This document shows, in pieces, positions 1-12,378 of a stretch of 64,000 nt of DNA. How positions within the stretch are numbered: the stretch's first letter is position 1; each line of letters opens with the position of its first letter. The position numbers and the translations under genes are program-made. Under the pieces are notes generated by a model. That model saw only the letters and a list, made by a program, of their open reading frames with translations. It was not told the DNA's origin and searched no databases. Origin of the DNA: Dipylidium caninum (taxonomy: Eukaryota > Platyhelminthes > Cestoda > Cyclophyllidea > Dipylidiidae); contig QEYB01000050.1 in NCBI GenBank assembly GCA_017562135.1, positions 62,001 to 126,000 on the forward strand, written 5' to 3'.

Positions 1-2059
1 ATGCGCACCGGACACACACTCAAGGTTGAAGAGATTTTGTACAGTGGGCGCAAGATGATAATGTCTTTGTCTACATGGATTTCGTGAAACAATCAGGAAA
101 TCGCATTGAGAGAGATATTACTCAGAGGGGAGTAAGACTCGAAGGTGATTTAATGTGAAAAAAAACGACGCAATGGGAGGCCTGCCGCCACTCCAGGTTC
201 GGTTGTTCGGCCAATGATAAATTTGTGCGGAGTGTCAAATCTCATCTAGTCGACCGAATGAAAAAAATGCATTTTACATGATATTTTCTATAGCTTTGGA
301 ATTGCGAACGAAGATGTCATATCTGGCGGTAGTTTATTAACTTCTCCTTACTAGGCCTCTGCGAGCCACTCGGATCCGCTTGAAAAGGATTCAAGCAGAT
401 GATGGTGTGTGGAGAGAAGGCATTTCGTTTACAGGTTGACCTGCGACAGAAAATATTGGGTTGGGAGAGATTTAGAGATATCCATAAGTTGATACAAAGG
501 ACTTAGTTTACTTATTTCTTATCTTAACCTTCACATAAGAATGTAGTTTGTGCGAACAGGCGTATGACAAAGGCAGTGAGCGAATTCGTTAGTAAAATCT
601 GTGTCCCCATAAATTCAACGGCCACTGAGGCTGCGGGTCTAAAAAATGTGGCCGTCGTTAGGCTTCTATCAGTCGCAGTGTGGTTGCAGTTGCAACGTGT
701 AGGGTAACGCATGTGTACACTCTCCTTCCACTGCCCCGAAAACATCCTGCCTTCGAGAAAGACTGCCCTATGCCTCTAGTTCCGAGTCAGAATTTGAGGA
801 ATTGACGAAGCATAAGTCTAACCGACGCGGAAGAATCGTGAACCTTCTTTAATAAGCTGACCTCTAGAGGGTAATCGAGGTTTCAGAGACCATACAGCGT
901 CAGCAGTGAAAAGAACTGTCTTTGGCAAATGCACAACTGATTTAGCTTAAAAATCTTCAAAAAGGATTATCCGATGATGGTCTAAGGGAAAATCTCCATC
1001 TATGCACTAGGTGAATTATTACAAGCCGTGTATTTCTTGGAGGAAAGATGTAAGTGGAGCTGCTCCCTCTTAATCAGTTAAGGAGATAAGACCAATCCGC
1101 CCGAGTGTTCACTAAACTTATTACCTTTCAGATTACTTATTTACTGCAGAAGTCATTTTCGAGGAAAAAAAGGATGAGAGAACTAAACGACGGCTTTTTG
1201 TCAGAGGCGATTTGTCGAGTTAAACGAAAGCCGAAGAGGAGCTTGTTACACATACGCCGTAAAATCCACGACAAAAATACCTTCAAACTGTCGGCCGCCC
1301 TGCCAACCGACGGCATACTACTTGAATTCTGCAAGTCCTCAGAGACGCTAATGAAAAATACTCAGGCTTTCGCTTTCTTCACTACACATCGTTGAGTTTC
1401 CCACTATTAGGCCAAGCTTAATGGTCGCCTGCGGGAAGAGGAGCAGATGGGAAAACTGTGATCCACAATTAATGCTGTCTGAGGGGCTCTAAAATCTGAT
1501 AACAACTCTGGTCCCGCCCCCCGCCCCCAGTCGCGGGTTTGGCCGAATTCACTGGATACGCGGGACGGGTGGATGACGGTCAGTCGGGCAGCAGTGTGCT
1601 CAGAATGAACCTCTTCTGTTGATTTAGTAGTTAATAACAGAGGTCAACTAAAACCTCTTTTCCAATTTCTGTAATTCACCTTGACCGCCTGCGCTAGCAT
1701 GAATGTTTAATTGTAAAGGGGAATAGTTGCTGTCCACCACTTTGCATTTAGACAGAACTATGAAAAGCACTGTAGGACGGGCATAATTTGATTAAGACTT
1801 CTTAAGTAAGAAGTTTTATGAAGAGGAGGGGAGGTGGATGTCCTGCCGTATCAAAATCTGCCAAACTCGGTGTCGCGAAGCTGAGTTCACCCCAGTCAAA
1901 ACATTTTTCAAGATAAAATGCTAGAATGAGGTTAAAGTGTGTCAAACTTACCGTATTTCCACCAAGGAAAGTATTTTCCTTGTGAAAGTCGCATTTCCTT
2001 CGTAAAATCACTTTGACCCAAAAAAGCCAGTGCAAAACACTAGTTTCTTCCATGTTTGC

Positions 2060-2084
2060 GGGCGGGGGTGGGCAGGGTACAGGG
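2060..2084 (+). other. G-rich run, possible G-quadruplex
   Basis: Five runs of three to five guanines separated by 1-4 bases lie within 25 bases on the plus strand. This fits the usual sequence rule for an intramolecular G-quadruplex. No gene is recognisable next to it, so no role can be given. Confidence 0.45.
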
Positions 2085-5000
2085 CTTTGGTACAATTTTG
2101 TCCTGAGGAAGACGGTGAAGAAAAGTCTCGTATAATTTACAATTGTTCACTTTCACTACACATTCTCGCCCGATTTTATGATTAAGTCAATTCTTGAATG
2201 AATTATTTAATGCGGCATTCTATGAAAAAGTGGAACAGAGTTCCTAATGGAATCCCCGGCCAACATTTTTATCTACGAGCCAACAGCCTACGCAGAGACG
2301 GCGGATTTGGGGTTGGAGGAAACAAATGTCTCCTCATGGTAACAAATGTTAGGAGGATCTGCCTTCTAAATGGTGGAAGACTTAAAACAGACAGCCAACT
2401 TGTCAAGTAGAAGACGCAAGAGGGGAAGTAGAACGTTCCAGATTCACCCACAAACCAGTCAGCCGGCGAAGATAATAAAGGTGGAGGCAGAAGCGCGCCG
2501 TTTTTTGTTAGAAATGAATAAACAATTTGATTGGGAGCTGTGGCCAAAACAGCGGATGGGTGATAACAGTCGCACGCACCACCTTTACACTGTGGAGGGA
2601 TTGAAACTGCGCACAGCACAGTGCCCCACGAAAAAGTATGTTCTTAATCCCCTTCTCCATGTATTCGTGTGTATTTATTTGCGTGGGATACAAGTTTGAG
2701 TGTAGAAGTGGTAAACAGGGTGCGACGCTATCATGAAGGAAAAGAAACGAGTTACGAAGTGGATGGGATATGTAATCGTCTCGACAGACTAAATCCACTT
2801 GGAAGACTGGTGTGAGGTGATGTTGGTCTAGACAGTAAAACTCCTGTTATATCTTCTACCTACACAACCCTTCGAGTCATTTTCACTCTTTCAAGTTCAC
2901 CCACTACGCAGGGGAGATTACACTTAGGAATCTCGGAGGCGGTGCGGATACATTCCTTCCACCTGACCTTCCAAAATTCAAATTGGGCGATCATAACCAA
3001 CTCGCACCCGCCTTGGCAGTCTCTCGGGGTGGAAGGAGAATGAGTGTGTTATTCACTGCAGAACGCTTTAATCTCCTCCTCTCGAAATCCAGTTGCATCC
3101 GTTATTTCCTCGCTGAGTCATGACGATGGGCAAACTTTATGCTGAGGCGGTTATGATTCCTCCCTCGTGCAACGGCCGGTCTGATTCCCGCTGGCTTAAC
3201 ATATCATAACCAGTAGTGTTATCTAGAATAAATTTGACCACCTCCCGGGACATGTGGCATTGTGCTTTGTGCAAGTTGTGTCTCCAAATCGGCAAAAGCC
3301 CCTTCCCGAGAATTTAGGGGAAGAGTATATGACGGGAGAGTATAATGGTATTAGGTATAATGCTATTAGGAGGTAAATATATACGTATTAAATGTTAAGT
3401 TGCATTGAGAAGCTGGAATTGAGCTCAATCGCTCAATTCTTAGGACGCAATTGACAGCATTCCTCTCCTTCTTCACATATTCCTGCAACAAAGTCACTTC
3501 AGACTCCCTCCACCAAACGCGTTTCAAGCGCTCGTAACAGGAAGTGCAACAAAGAGTGTTTGTGTCGCCTCAATTCTGCCTTATCGCAGTAGCCAACTTT
3601 ATTGGGGTTTTCACTTATGGAAATATGGAAATGGATCATTCTGTACTGGCATAACCCTTCGCCCCCGTGAGAGGTGATTTCCGGATTTCGTGTCAGTCTC
3701 GACCTGTCTTATCAAATCTGCACGTTATGGAAGTGTTAAATTGAGGAGATTTATGCCACTACACCAAACTCTACGGTTAAATGCATCTCACATTTCGGCA
3801 CCAGATTGCTAATGAGAAGAGTTGGCTAAGGCGGTTCATACGTCCGAGATTGAATTGGAGGTTCCACTCTCGGGAACAATGTGTTTGGTCCCTTCAACGC
3901 AAAACTATCGCTCACACTTACTCTGGCAATGCGAGATGGGAGAGGAATACGACGAAAGTGTCTTCCAGCAGAGGTTAACTTAACAACTAATTCTTTTCTC
4001 CTTTAAAGAGCGAGATGCGAGTAACACCATGCGGTGTTTCATTAGCGTAGACATTGGATGGAAATAAATTCATTACAATTACATCAAACAGCGAAATTTC
4101 AGCCTTCTCCAAAATTCACCCTTTCTGTGCATCATTAAACGCAAGAATAGCGTTTTATTTTGAGAATTTTTTGTTATATCTATGTGTGGACTCATTCCAC
4201 AGTGTACTTGTTGGAAGGATTATCATTTCTACCTCGACGTTCAGTCCTTTTCAAAGTAAACAGTTGGCACAAGGTCGTGAAGGCTGTCCAGTTGTTTGTC
4301 TATCTTATAAATAACCCGCCATTTTGCGGGCAAGAAAACTTGTAATTAGAGTGCTAACCTGAAGAGATTGACAACATCCTTCATTCTCGCATGTTAGGGA
4401 CCAACTGAGCGAATGAACCTCGCCAAAAAGCCTTTGGCACCACCAGAAAATAGCTTCAGGCGGGATTGGCATCGTCAAGTTATTAAACGAATTAGGCATG
4501 GGATTTCTTATCCACTTTACGGGTACTCGGAAGAGTCTTTTGGCCAAGGCTAACTGCCACTTGAAAGAAGGAATCTCACTGGAGAAATGCAGCATGTGTT
4601 CTGAAAAGTCAGTCAGGTTGACTCCAATTTCTCTCGCCTCTGGCATGTCCGTGAAAGGAAAACCATCTCACACTATAACATCGCTGAAATATCTTCGGTC
4701 GTGATCCGCATTACCTCCAACTTCCAGTCCATCTAATTATTTTTAATCACTTAGTAGGGGGAAAAGTGTTTCAGGAGGTTTCGATCGTTACAAGTCCGCA
4801 GATTCCCTCGAAGTAAGTTGTGTGTAGAATCAGAGTGCCCATCCACACCAGCTAGGAAATATGTGAACTGGAACATAAATTACTTTACACAGGTGCGTGT
4901 TGGAGACAAAACCGACATTTAAAGGAAAAAGTCTAGGCAAAACTTATGTATGAAGTTAGCCGCGGGGAGGGAGTTTCGTCGAATGCTCGTCGGGAACCAG

Positions 5001-8000
5001 AGTGTCTCATCGCATTAAGGAATACCACGATGATTGCCTCTTTTTCGCAAATGGACAACTCGGAGTAGTCGCCATTGACATTCGCCCAAAACAAACACTG
5101 ATGTTCCCTCATCTTACAGCAAATGTGTTCATTGGTCAAAAAAAATATTTTCGTAATAATTCCCCCACCTTGGGAAGTTTTGAGGGACGTGGACCAAGTC
5201 GCCTCGTTTATTTCCATAGACTACAAGACTCATGGAACGACGAGACCCTGTCCAAAAAGAACGACTTTCTCTGGCTGACAATTTCACCATTCTTCTAGTT
5301 ACTTACGACAAAATTAAACCATGGGATCAACTTAAACAGAAGATTATACTTCCAGAAGTGGCTTCCTGCCAAGAGGTCCGCGAAGTTATGGGTAATTTAA
5401 GATTTTTTCCTGCGATATAAGGAGAATTCCCCTTGAGGAGAGTGATTCCGGTGAGGAGGCAGGGGAAGAAGCAGAAACGAAGCTACTTGGGGAGGAGGCT
5501 GAGGGGAGCTACCAGGGAAGGATATTAAAACTGTACGCTACCGCAAACCTTGGAACACTCCACTTGGCTTAATCGGAGATAACTTTGGCTTTCACTTTAA
5601 TGTAAGTCATCTTCCACCTTTAAAGTTTTATTACCTCGAAAGGAGCACCTTTTTCCCCGGTCATTAATATTTCACAAGCTTGCTTGTTAGAATTTGCGGA
5701 CACCCTCTAGTCTGACAGCGAGAGATTGGTGGGCTGTCTCAGTTGATTTTACTTTTTGCTAACTCAACTTACTTTAATGCGAGTTGGTTCTCTCAGAAAA
5801 GCAAAAGCCGTAAAATAATCTTTTTGCTTATAGTCGATCCAATCATCGAAGGCTGATGAAAGAGATTATTATAGGAAGGCAAATGTATTCGCAGTGCTGG
5901 TGGAAATGCGGGAAGGACCTGAAGTAAAAGGAAGACTGCTGGCTAAAATATTTGTAGCGGTGATTGAGATGGCTCTCTGCGAGGAAAAAAAACCTCCAAA
6001 TGGAAGTGATTCCGATTTGACCATGCCCTTTTTCAGAGAGTAGGCAGTGCATCGCTTTGGCAGGCGATTTGGCGAGACCCCAAACTCCCTTCTTTTTGCC
6101 CGCCTCACGTCAGCCCATAAAACTTTGACTGAATTCCCAATATGAACGGTGAGTCGATGTCCCATAATTCAAAGTTTATAAATCTTTTCGATAGTATTTT
6201 TTATTGAACATGTGTACGTTTTCAAAACTGAGTTATTCTACCCAAGTCACGCCTCCCTATATGCGCCAAAACGCTGTTTTGTCCACTTTCTGGGGACAGC
6301 GACAACCATAATAATAACATACTCTTTTGGCCTTAAAGTTTCCTACCCGAAATATCTCTTTATGCGACTAATGAAGAGGTCACCGCTGGTTGAGACCTCG
6401 GACATGGCTAAAAATCATAATCAAGGGACTTTGGCCGTGCTGACGCTACGAGAGGGTTTGGCCTCAACTAAGAAACCCCGAAAGGCGGTATATACCATCT
6501 TGTGAGGATAGGCGGAGAAATGTCCAGCCAATAGAGAGGAGCAGTTGGTAATGACTACATTCCGCTGGGATTCGGAAAGTACAGGGACAAAGTCAGTCAA
6601 AATAAAGCTGCTAATTACAAATATGTTTGCATTACCCGAGGCCTAACTTCTTCGGGACTCTGCCGGCCGCCTTTACGCTCGGAGATGAGTTTTTTGCATC
6701 CTCCAAAAAATTTGTTTCCCTCCAATGGGGCCCCGTGCTGTTAAGTGTTTTTGTAAAAGGCACTCCAAGTTGGACAGCATCTGTAATGTGCTCTTACACT
6801 TAAGCAATATCCATAAAGTTGCTCTAGTAACAAGGCTTCAATCGAGTAGCCACTCAAGACCAGGCATTGCCGACTTTATTTTACCTTAACTTCTCTCATC
6901 AAAGTTACGCGTCAAGTTAAACCGTTTTATTAGTGAAGAGAGCACTTTCTAGAACTGCCACCTCCAGTCTTTATGCTTTTACCGCTTCCTTTCATCCCTC
7001 GATTTTGTACACATGACTGCCTTGAGTAAAGTGGTGAACTAGTCCAAGAGGCCGTAACACTCATTTCAGCACTTAATAACTATGCTAATGCTATCCGTAT
7101 GGAATAAGTTTTATTCTGGAATACAGTTTTTAGAAAAGTAATGGTAGAGATTTGATAAAATGGCCTATGCGACAAGGAACTCTGGTATATGTTTGTTACG
7201 GAAGTGAAGAAATGAAGCCAATTTTTAAAAATTCAAATCCTAACAATGAGTCAGAAACCGACTTCTGTACTTATCTGACTGAACTTGTCTTTTGTTGATC
7301 TAACATTGAGGTTGGTAAACCCCTTAAATATCTCGCGTACAAAGGACTTTAATGAACTTCTCTAGTCGTGTGTTTCGGGACGGTCGAAAGAACGGTGTGT
7401 AATCTTCACAATTCCACAGCCACGAACAATAGGGAGACAATCTTACCCACGAGTGGCCAGCAGAGTGGATGTAGTTCACGACCTAAGGAGCGATGCCTTA
7501 TCCTCGGCACTAGTGTACAATGAAGCCGATGAGCCAGTAAAGTTCGTAGATCCCAACCGTGGACTGTAAACTCCCCAAAATTGACTTCCACTTCCTAAAC
7601 CATCTAGCAGAATCAACAAAACGTCGCATATTAAAGGCTAGGCTGTAGCAGTGAGCAAGTGAATGAAAAACCCATGAACCATTTGTATGTAGCGCTATAA
7701 TTAATTATTAAAACCATTTTTTTAGTATCCATTATATCACTTCAGTCAAAAAGTCGTTTGGTTATATGATTTGACCATAACATAGGCACATCTTATTCCT
7801 GCTTCAGAAACCCTTTCCCCCTTGTGCTTCAATCCCTCGGTTGAAGCAATTCTGTAGCTCAGTGTGAGATGTGGCCATGCATAATTGGAAATTAGTGAGG
7901 AAATTTTATGATTCACGGAAAAGTAAGATGCAGTGGCACGAAAAAAAACATGTCTCAATGCTGTTTGGGGGTTAGCCATCTGCTTGGCCACCAGCCACAC

Positions 8001-9956
8001 CCATTATTTGCCTTGTTTCTCTCTTCACCGCTTCAAAGGCCGATGTCGATGTTTGGTCTTTTCTACCAAGAGTCAGTTACGTGATTTTCTTTGCGTTAGA
8101 GAATGGCGAGTGCAAAATTTGGTATCTTTGGAACGGTTCGTCCAAATTTCAACAGTCAATGCCGGCCAGCAGGCTAAAACACAACACTCGAGGTGTAGGA
8201 AAGCGGATGTCCTAACTGAAGCATCCCATAGGAGCCTTCTGACGTTGTCTGAAAGTGGACAGCCACTTCTTTCCGCTTTCCACGTCTATTATGGGTAATG
8301 CTCTCCTTTCCATCCCCTGTCAGTATTGACGGGGAACATTTGAATGATCGAAGCGTCCACATTGGGAATGCGCCGTTCACTCTGATGGTCAGTTGAGAAT
8401 TAGGCAAAGAACATTTCATTTTGGAGTGAGACACGTTTCAATCCATCCAGTCACAGTTCGATGCCGAGAAAACAGACGGATCCCGTCGTCCAAGTCGCCG
8501 GTTTTTCCATCTAAGTTAGATTTCGCCTGCCACTAGTGCACCGTGGGAACTTTCAGGAACACGATAATGCGTTGTCCTGGTAAATTTCCAAATGGTAAAC
8601 TAATTGAAACTGCTAAAAACAGCGTAACTTCTGGTGAATTAATTAGCTACTATTACGGTCATTACCAGGCCTGGTGTACATGAGTACTTCGTCGAATAAG
8701 TCTTCTCCTCCAGGGATTCCTTTCTCTTCTTTTAACAGCAAACCCACGCCCGACAAGGCGAGACAGGAACACAAATAAAAGAATGAAAACATGCTGGATT
8801 ATCTTTTTCATCACTCCATGAAAAAAGGAGTGAGATATTCCTTCCATCTTTCCCTATTTAGCACTGGATGGGGACATTTAGATGCCTGGCCAGCAAATTG
8901 TTACACATTACTGCATAAGTGGCTCTCGTCATTTCTGACGAAAGCAGATGCTGGGGCGATTTTTCATGGATTTAAAGAAACTTAACCCCTCTTAAGTGAC
9001 ATCCGAGAATGAAGCATTAATCAACGGCGTTGTTTGTTTAAATGCACTGCTATAGTGTCTTTCACCTGCCAGTCCCCACTCATGTAGATGACAAACGAAG
9101 TGCAACCAACTTGAGACTTGTAGCGCCTGAGAGGAGAGAAAAGTCTCTTCCACTCACAGAAAATGGTCATTAGGAAAGATTATGAACAAAATTCTCCGTT
9201 AAGTAGTCGTACGTCTCCTTAGCGTGCACCGATAGAGTTTGTTAAAGAAAAAGTGGAACCAACATTCCCTTAACTTCTAATCAGACTGTAAGCAACAGTG
9301 ACAATGGATTAAGGTCCATTGTGGGACGACACCAATAGTGGCAGTCCTGGGCCTCGGAATTCTGCTTTTGCGATGTACAAATATTCCATGTCGAGGCAGT
9401 GAATGCATTACCACCTACACCTGTTGACTGTCAGTGATTTGTTTGAAATGGTCTTCTGACAACTAATTCACTAATTACACGTGAGGGCATAGCGGAATCA
9501 AGTGTCTTCCCAGTTAAACGCATAGAAATTTGCCTATAATTAAAGTAACTTTCTCCATAAAGCCCAATGTCACTGCGACTTAGCCGAGTATAATGACGCC
9601 TTCGGTTGGAACCTTGATGCATGATGGCAATGTGTCTTAGTCTGAAAATATCAGTGCAAATAAAACGGGAAAGGCAGATAGGGAGTCCACTCCATGTCAG
9701 GTGAACAATTAGGCTTTAGCATTTGTGCAACTTGCGAGAAGTTGGCGATTAATGGGCTACTCAGAGCAAGTTAAAATGCGGTTGGAGAGACCGACGGCTG
9801 TGATAATAAGGTCATCATTTTAAGAATTTCCCTCTACGGTGACGGTTGTGAAAGTGAAAAAGTGGAAAACAAGATCAGCATCCACTGACCGTCATGTTGA
9901 CACTGCCTGGGTTGTGGAGCTAACCGGAAATGCTGAGGTCATACGGAGGAAGCAAG

Positions 9957-9988
9957 CCCGCCCCCGCCCCCCGCCCCCTCCTGCCCCT
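9957..9988 (-). other. C-rich run, possible G-quadruplex on the minus strand
   Basis: The plus strand carries cytosine runs of 3, 5, 6, 5 and 4 bases separated by short linkers, so the minus strand fits the G-quadruplex rule. It lies in a stretch with no recognisable gene. Confidence 0.45.
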
Positions 9989-11239
9989 TATAACACGTGC
10001 TGTCCTAACAAATAAACTCTTCTATCCGTGATTATCACGTCATTGATGCTGGCTTAGGTCAGGAAAGTCGCTATTCCATGCCATCGTAGTGTGAAGTCTA
10101 TTTAAGGGCACGCCAACTTCTTACTTTAACCCAAGGATATTTTGAACCCCACTGATTACTTCCTTTGAAATCCGAGGTAGATGAAATGTAGCAGGTAAAG
10201 TGAGCAGTTCGAAACGTTTCATGATAAAATGCCTAGAAAATCACCTGTTCAATTGCAGATAAATAAAGAGATTTCTTTGCAATTGGGAAGGCAAATTGTG
10301 AGCGGAAACACTTGTTTGTACTCTGAGGGCTACACTTCTGCAGTGTGAAGGAAAGCAAAGTGAGTTGCGTCTATCTCTACAATGCGTGGATTGACATGGC
10401 CATCAATAGCATCCATTAAGGCGTTGTTTTCGAGCTGAATGTATACGATGACATCCGACGGTCGAGTAAACAATAGGGGCAGGCAATTTACTAGCTCTCA
10501 GGAAGGAGAACTCGGAGGACATTCTACTCCATAATAAATGCGCCCGCCTGACCACTTTCCAATGGCCTTTTAAAGCTTTGAAAATATTTTCACCCCGTTT
10601 TTTAGTCAGGGAGCACCATCACGAGTCCGAGATTTACGCGGCATTGACTCTTAAATGTGTGGCCGCTCTTGAGACGTCTCACCTTCTACAACGGCCGTGC
10701 ATATGTCCATTTTAGAGTTTCAAGGTCATTCTCTTCTCCAATTCACTAAATTATTAAACAAGGCCCGTCGAGACACATCTTAGTGTCGGCATCTCTTCGA
10801 AGATTAGGAGAGTAAAATAACATGGTCATAAGGCGATAACTGTGGTTAGTGACGTACCCATGAAAGGATAAAGAAGTCAGAAATCCTGTCCCATTTCTCG
10901 TTCCCATAGACGCATTAATCGCACGCTGAAAAGGGGCAGGAGTGACTTCGTTCCCGGTGTGACAACATGTGCCGGTGGTAGGGTACATGTCCTCAGTCGG
11001 GAAAAGTCACAACTCCCCGTAATTATCACATGGAAATGCTGTGAAATGATCTAGTAATTATTATGGCGCCTTTTTAATTATTATTTTGGGGATTGTCTGA
11101 GTTCCATGTGGATGGTCAAAAGTCTTCCAGACTTTAACTACTCATTCGTGATTAATGGGAAAAATACAAAACCAACTTCACGTCAATTTTGGTGCATAAA
11201 ATTTTTGGGAATCATCCTCCAAATTGGTTTGAAATTGGT

Positions 11240-11850
11240 CGTATGTATACGCCAAAAAAACCATGACTCGAGCGTAAAGGGGGCACGTGTTATTTCACTC
11301 TGCCTGGATACTTCTTCCTGCGCTCCCTGTAATACGCCTTCATTCTCCACAACTCACACGTATACACCTCGTCTCGCCACAGTCTGTGCAGGCGTTTACC
11401 TCACACCCATTCACCCTCTTTCCCTCCCTCCCTCCTCCCTCCCTCCCTCCCTCCCTTCCTCCCTTCCTCCCCGACCGACCGACCGACCGACCGACCGACC
11501 GACCGACCGACCGACCGTCCAACCAGCCTCTTATTCACACGCACACACGCACACACGTACACACACAAAAAACACAAACACATGCAGACGCCACCGGGGC
11601 GTAGCGCAGACTCTGCGAGAAAGTGCATGCTTTATCTTACAGAACGGGCGGACAGAGTGGGGGAATGCGACTCAGAGGAGGCAGCACTGATTGCGGTGCC
11701 ACACCGCCTGAGCGGTCTGCGTTGGTGTGAGCTTTTGGCTGTACTGTCCATACTGTACAAATCGGAGCACCTCCTTCAGAATGGCCAGAGTGTTGAAGTT
11801 GTAGAGAGCTGAGCACTCCACCAGGACACACTTCTTCCAATGCTTCTTCA
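11240..11850 (-). repeat. Duplicated RASL10 terminal coding segment and 3' flank (distal copy)
   Basis: This block repeats 17531-18173. The part that encodes the last ~58 residues of the RASL10-like protein (about 11665-11850, minus strand, ending in the CCLL prenylation motif) is identical to the gene copy by eye. The 3' flank shares the same order of CCCT-type, CCGA and CACACG microsatellites, with different repeat numbers. Homology stops abruptly at 11850/18173. The distal copy lacks the rest of the GTPase and its upstream sequence is unrelated, so alone it is a gene fragment. Two details matter: the base before the break gives an AG on the minus strand, which could act as a splice acceptor, and the AATAAA present in the gene copy (17588-17593) reads AATAAC here. 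Most likely it is an inert duplicated fragment lying downstream of the gene; an alternative last exon is possible. Confidence 0.85.
11420..11580. repeat. Compound microsatellite (CCCT/CCTT, CCGA, CACACG)
   Basis: Three adjacent simple repeats: a pyrimidine tract of CCCT and CCTT units (about 11420-11470), a pure CCGA tract (about 11471-11518) and a CA/CACACG tract (about 11535-11580). Translations of this tract give proline- or VGRS-repeat frames that are artefacts. The same compound repeat occurs at 17718-17900 in the other copy of the duplication. Confidence 0.9.
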
Positions 11851-12311
11851 CTGTCAGTTACAAATCACCACTGTTGTGCATTATCAGTGGAGCTCCATAC
11901 AGGAAACCCTACTTTTCCCTTACCAATACCTAGTCTTTACAGGCTGCTGAGAAGACACAAGACTCAAGTAAGACTTGTTTTTGTTTCATCCTTGATGACT
12001 GAGCCTCACTGTTCTGGCAAACGAATGGCCTATGCATTGCCACGTACATGAATGCAAGGCGAGGTTCTATGATGTCGCCAATTCCACGAAAGATCTGCTG
12101 CTCAGCCAGTAAATGACCTCCCAAGCCTGTGTAGCAGTGAGACCAGCCTCTGGTAAGGGAACAACTCTTCCAGGCTGGATGGACATTAGACTCCGATTCC
12201 CGCAGCAATGAGAAATGATTGCATACAATGAAAATTCGTCGCCTTGCCCTCTACTTAGGAAGGTTGAAAATATTTCCCCACACTTTTTCTCTGCTTTTCT
12301 TTCCTGTGTAG

Positions 12312-12378
12312 TCGAGAGACACAAAAATGAAAAACTGCAAAAGCAGGTGGCCATTCAACTACATCTAACCCGGACCAG
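12312..12378 (+). other. Candidate orphan internal exon
   Basis: A pyrimidine-rich tract ending in TAG precedes this 67-nt segment and a consensus-like GTATGT donor follows it. The open frame encodes a charged, lysine- and glutamine-rich peptide (ERHKNEKLQKQVAIQLHL...) that would suit a coiled coil. No partner exons could be linked, so the gene it belongs to, if any, is unknown. Chance occurrence of both splice signals is quite possible. Confidence 0.25.

Larger units (their letters stand above)
1..11239. other. Gene-free stretch, no recognisable coding sequence
   Basis: I see no exon, RNA gene or transposon that I can name in this stretch. Open frames exist on both strands (the longest is about 120 codons at 7933-8298), but none shows a familiar motif or a run of exons with good splice sites, and base composition is even. 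The only local structure is a set of G- or C-rich runs (2060-2084, 1513-1530, 9957-9988). It could be intergenic DNA or a very long intron of a gene that I cannot recognise. Confidence 0.5.

Noticed and set aside
7933..8298. 121-codon plus-strand frame
   Set aside because: No recognisable motif, no flanking exons and no supporting splice context; consistent with chance.
11106..11690. A 194-codon plus-strand frame with proline/serine and aspartate-arginine repeats
   Set aside because: It reads through the compound microsatellite of the RASL10 duplication; the frame is open only because the repeats contain no stop codons.
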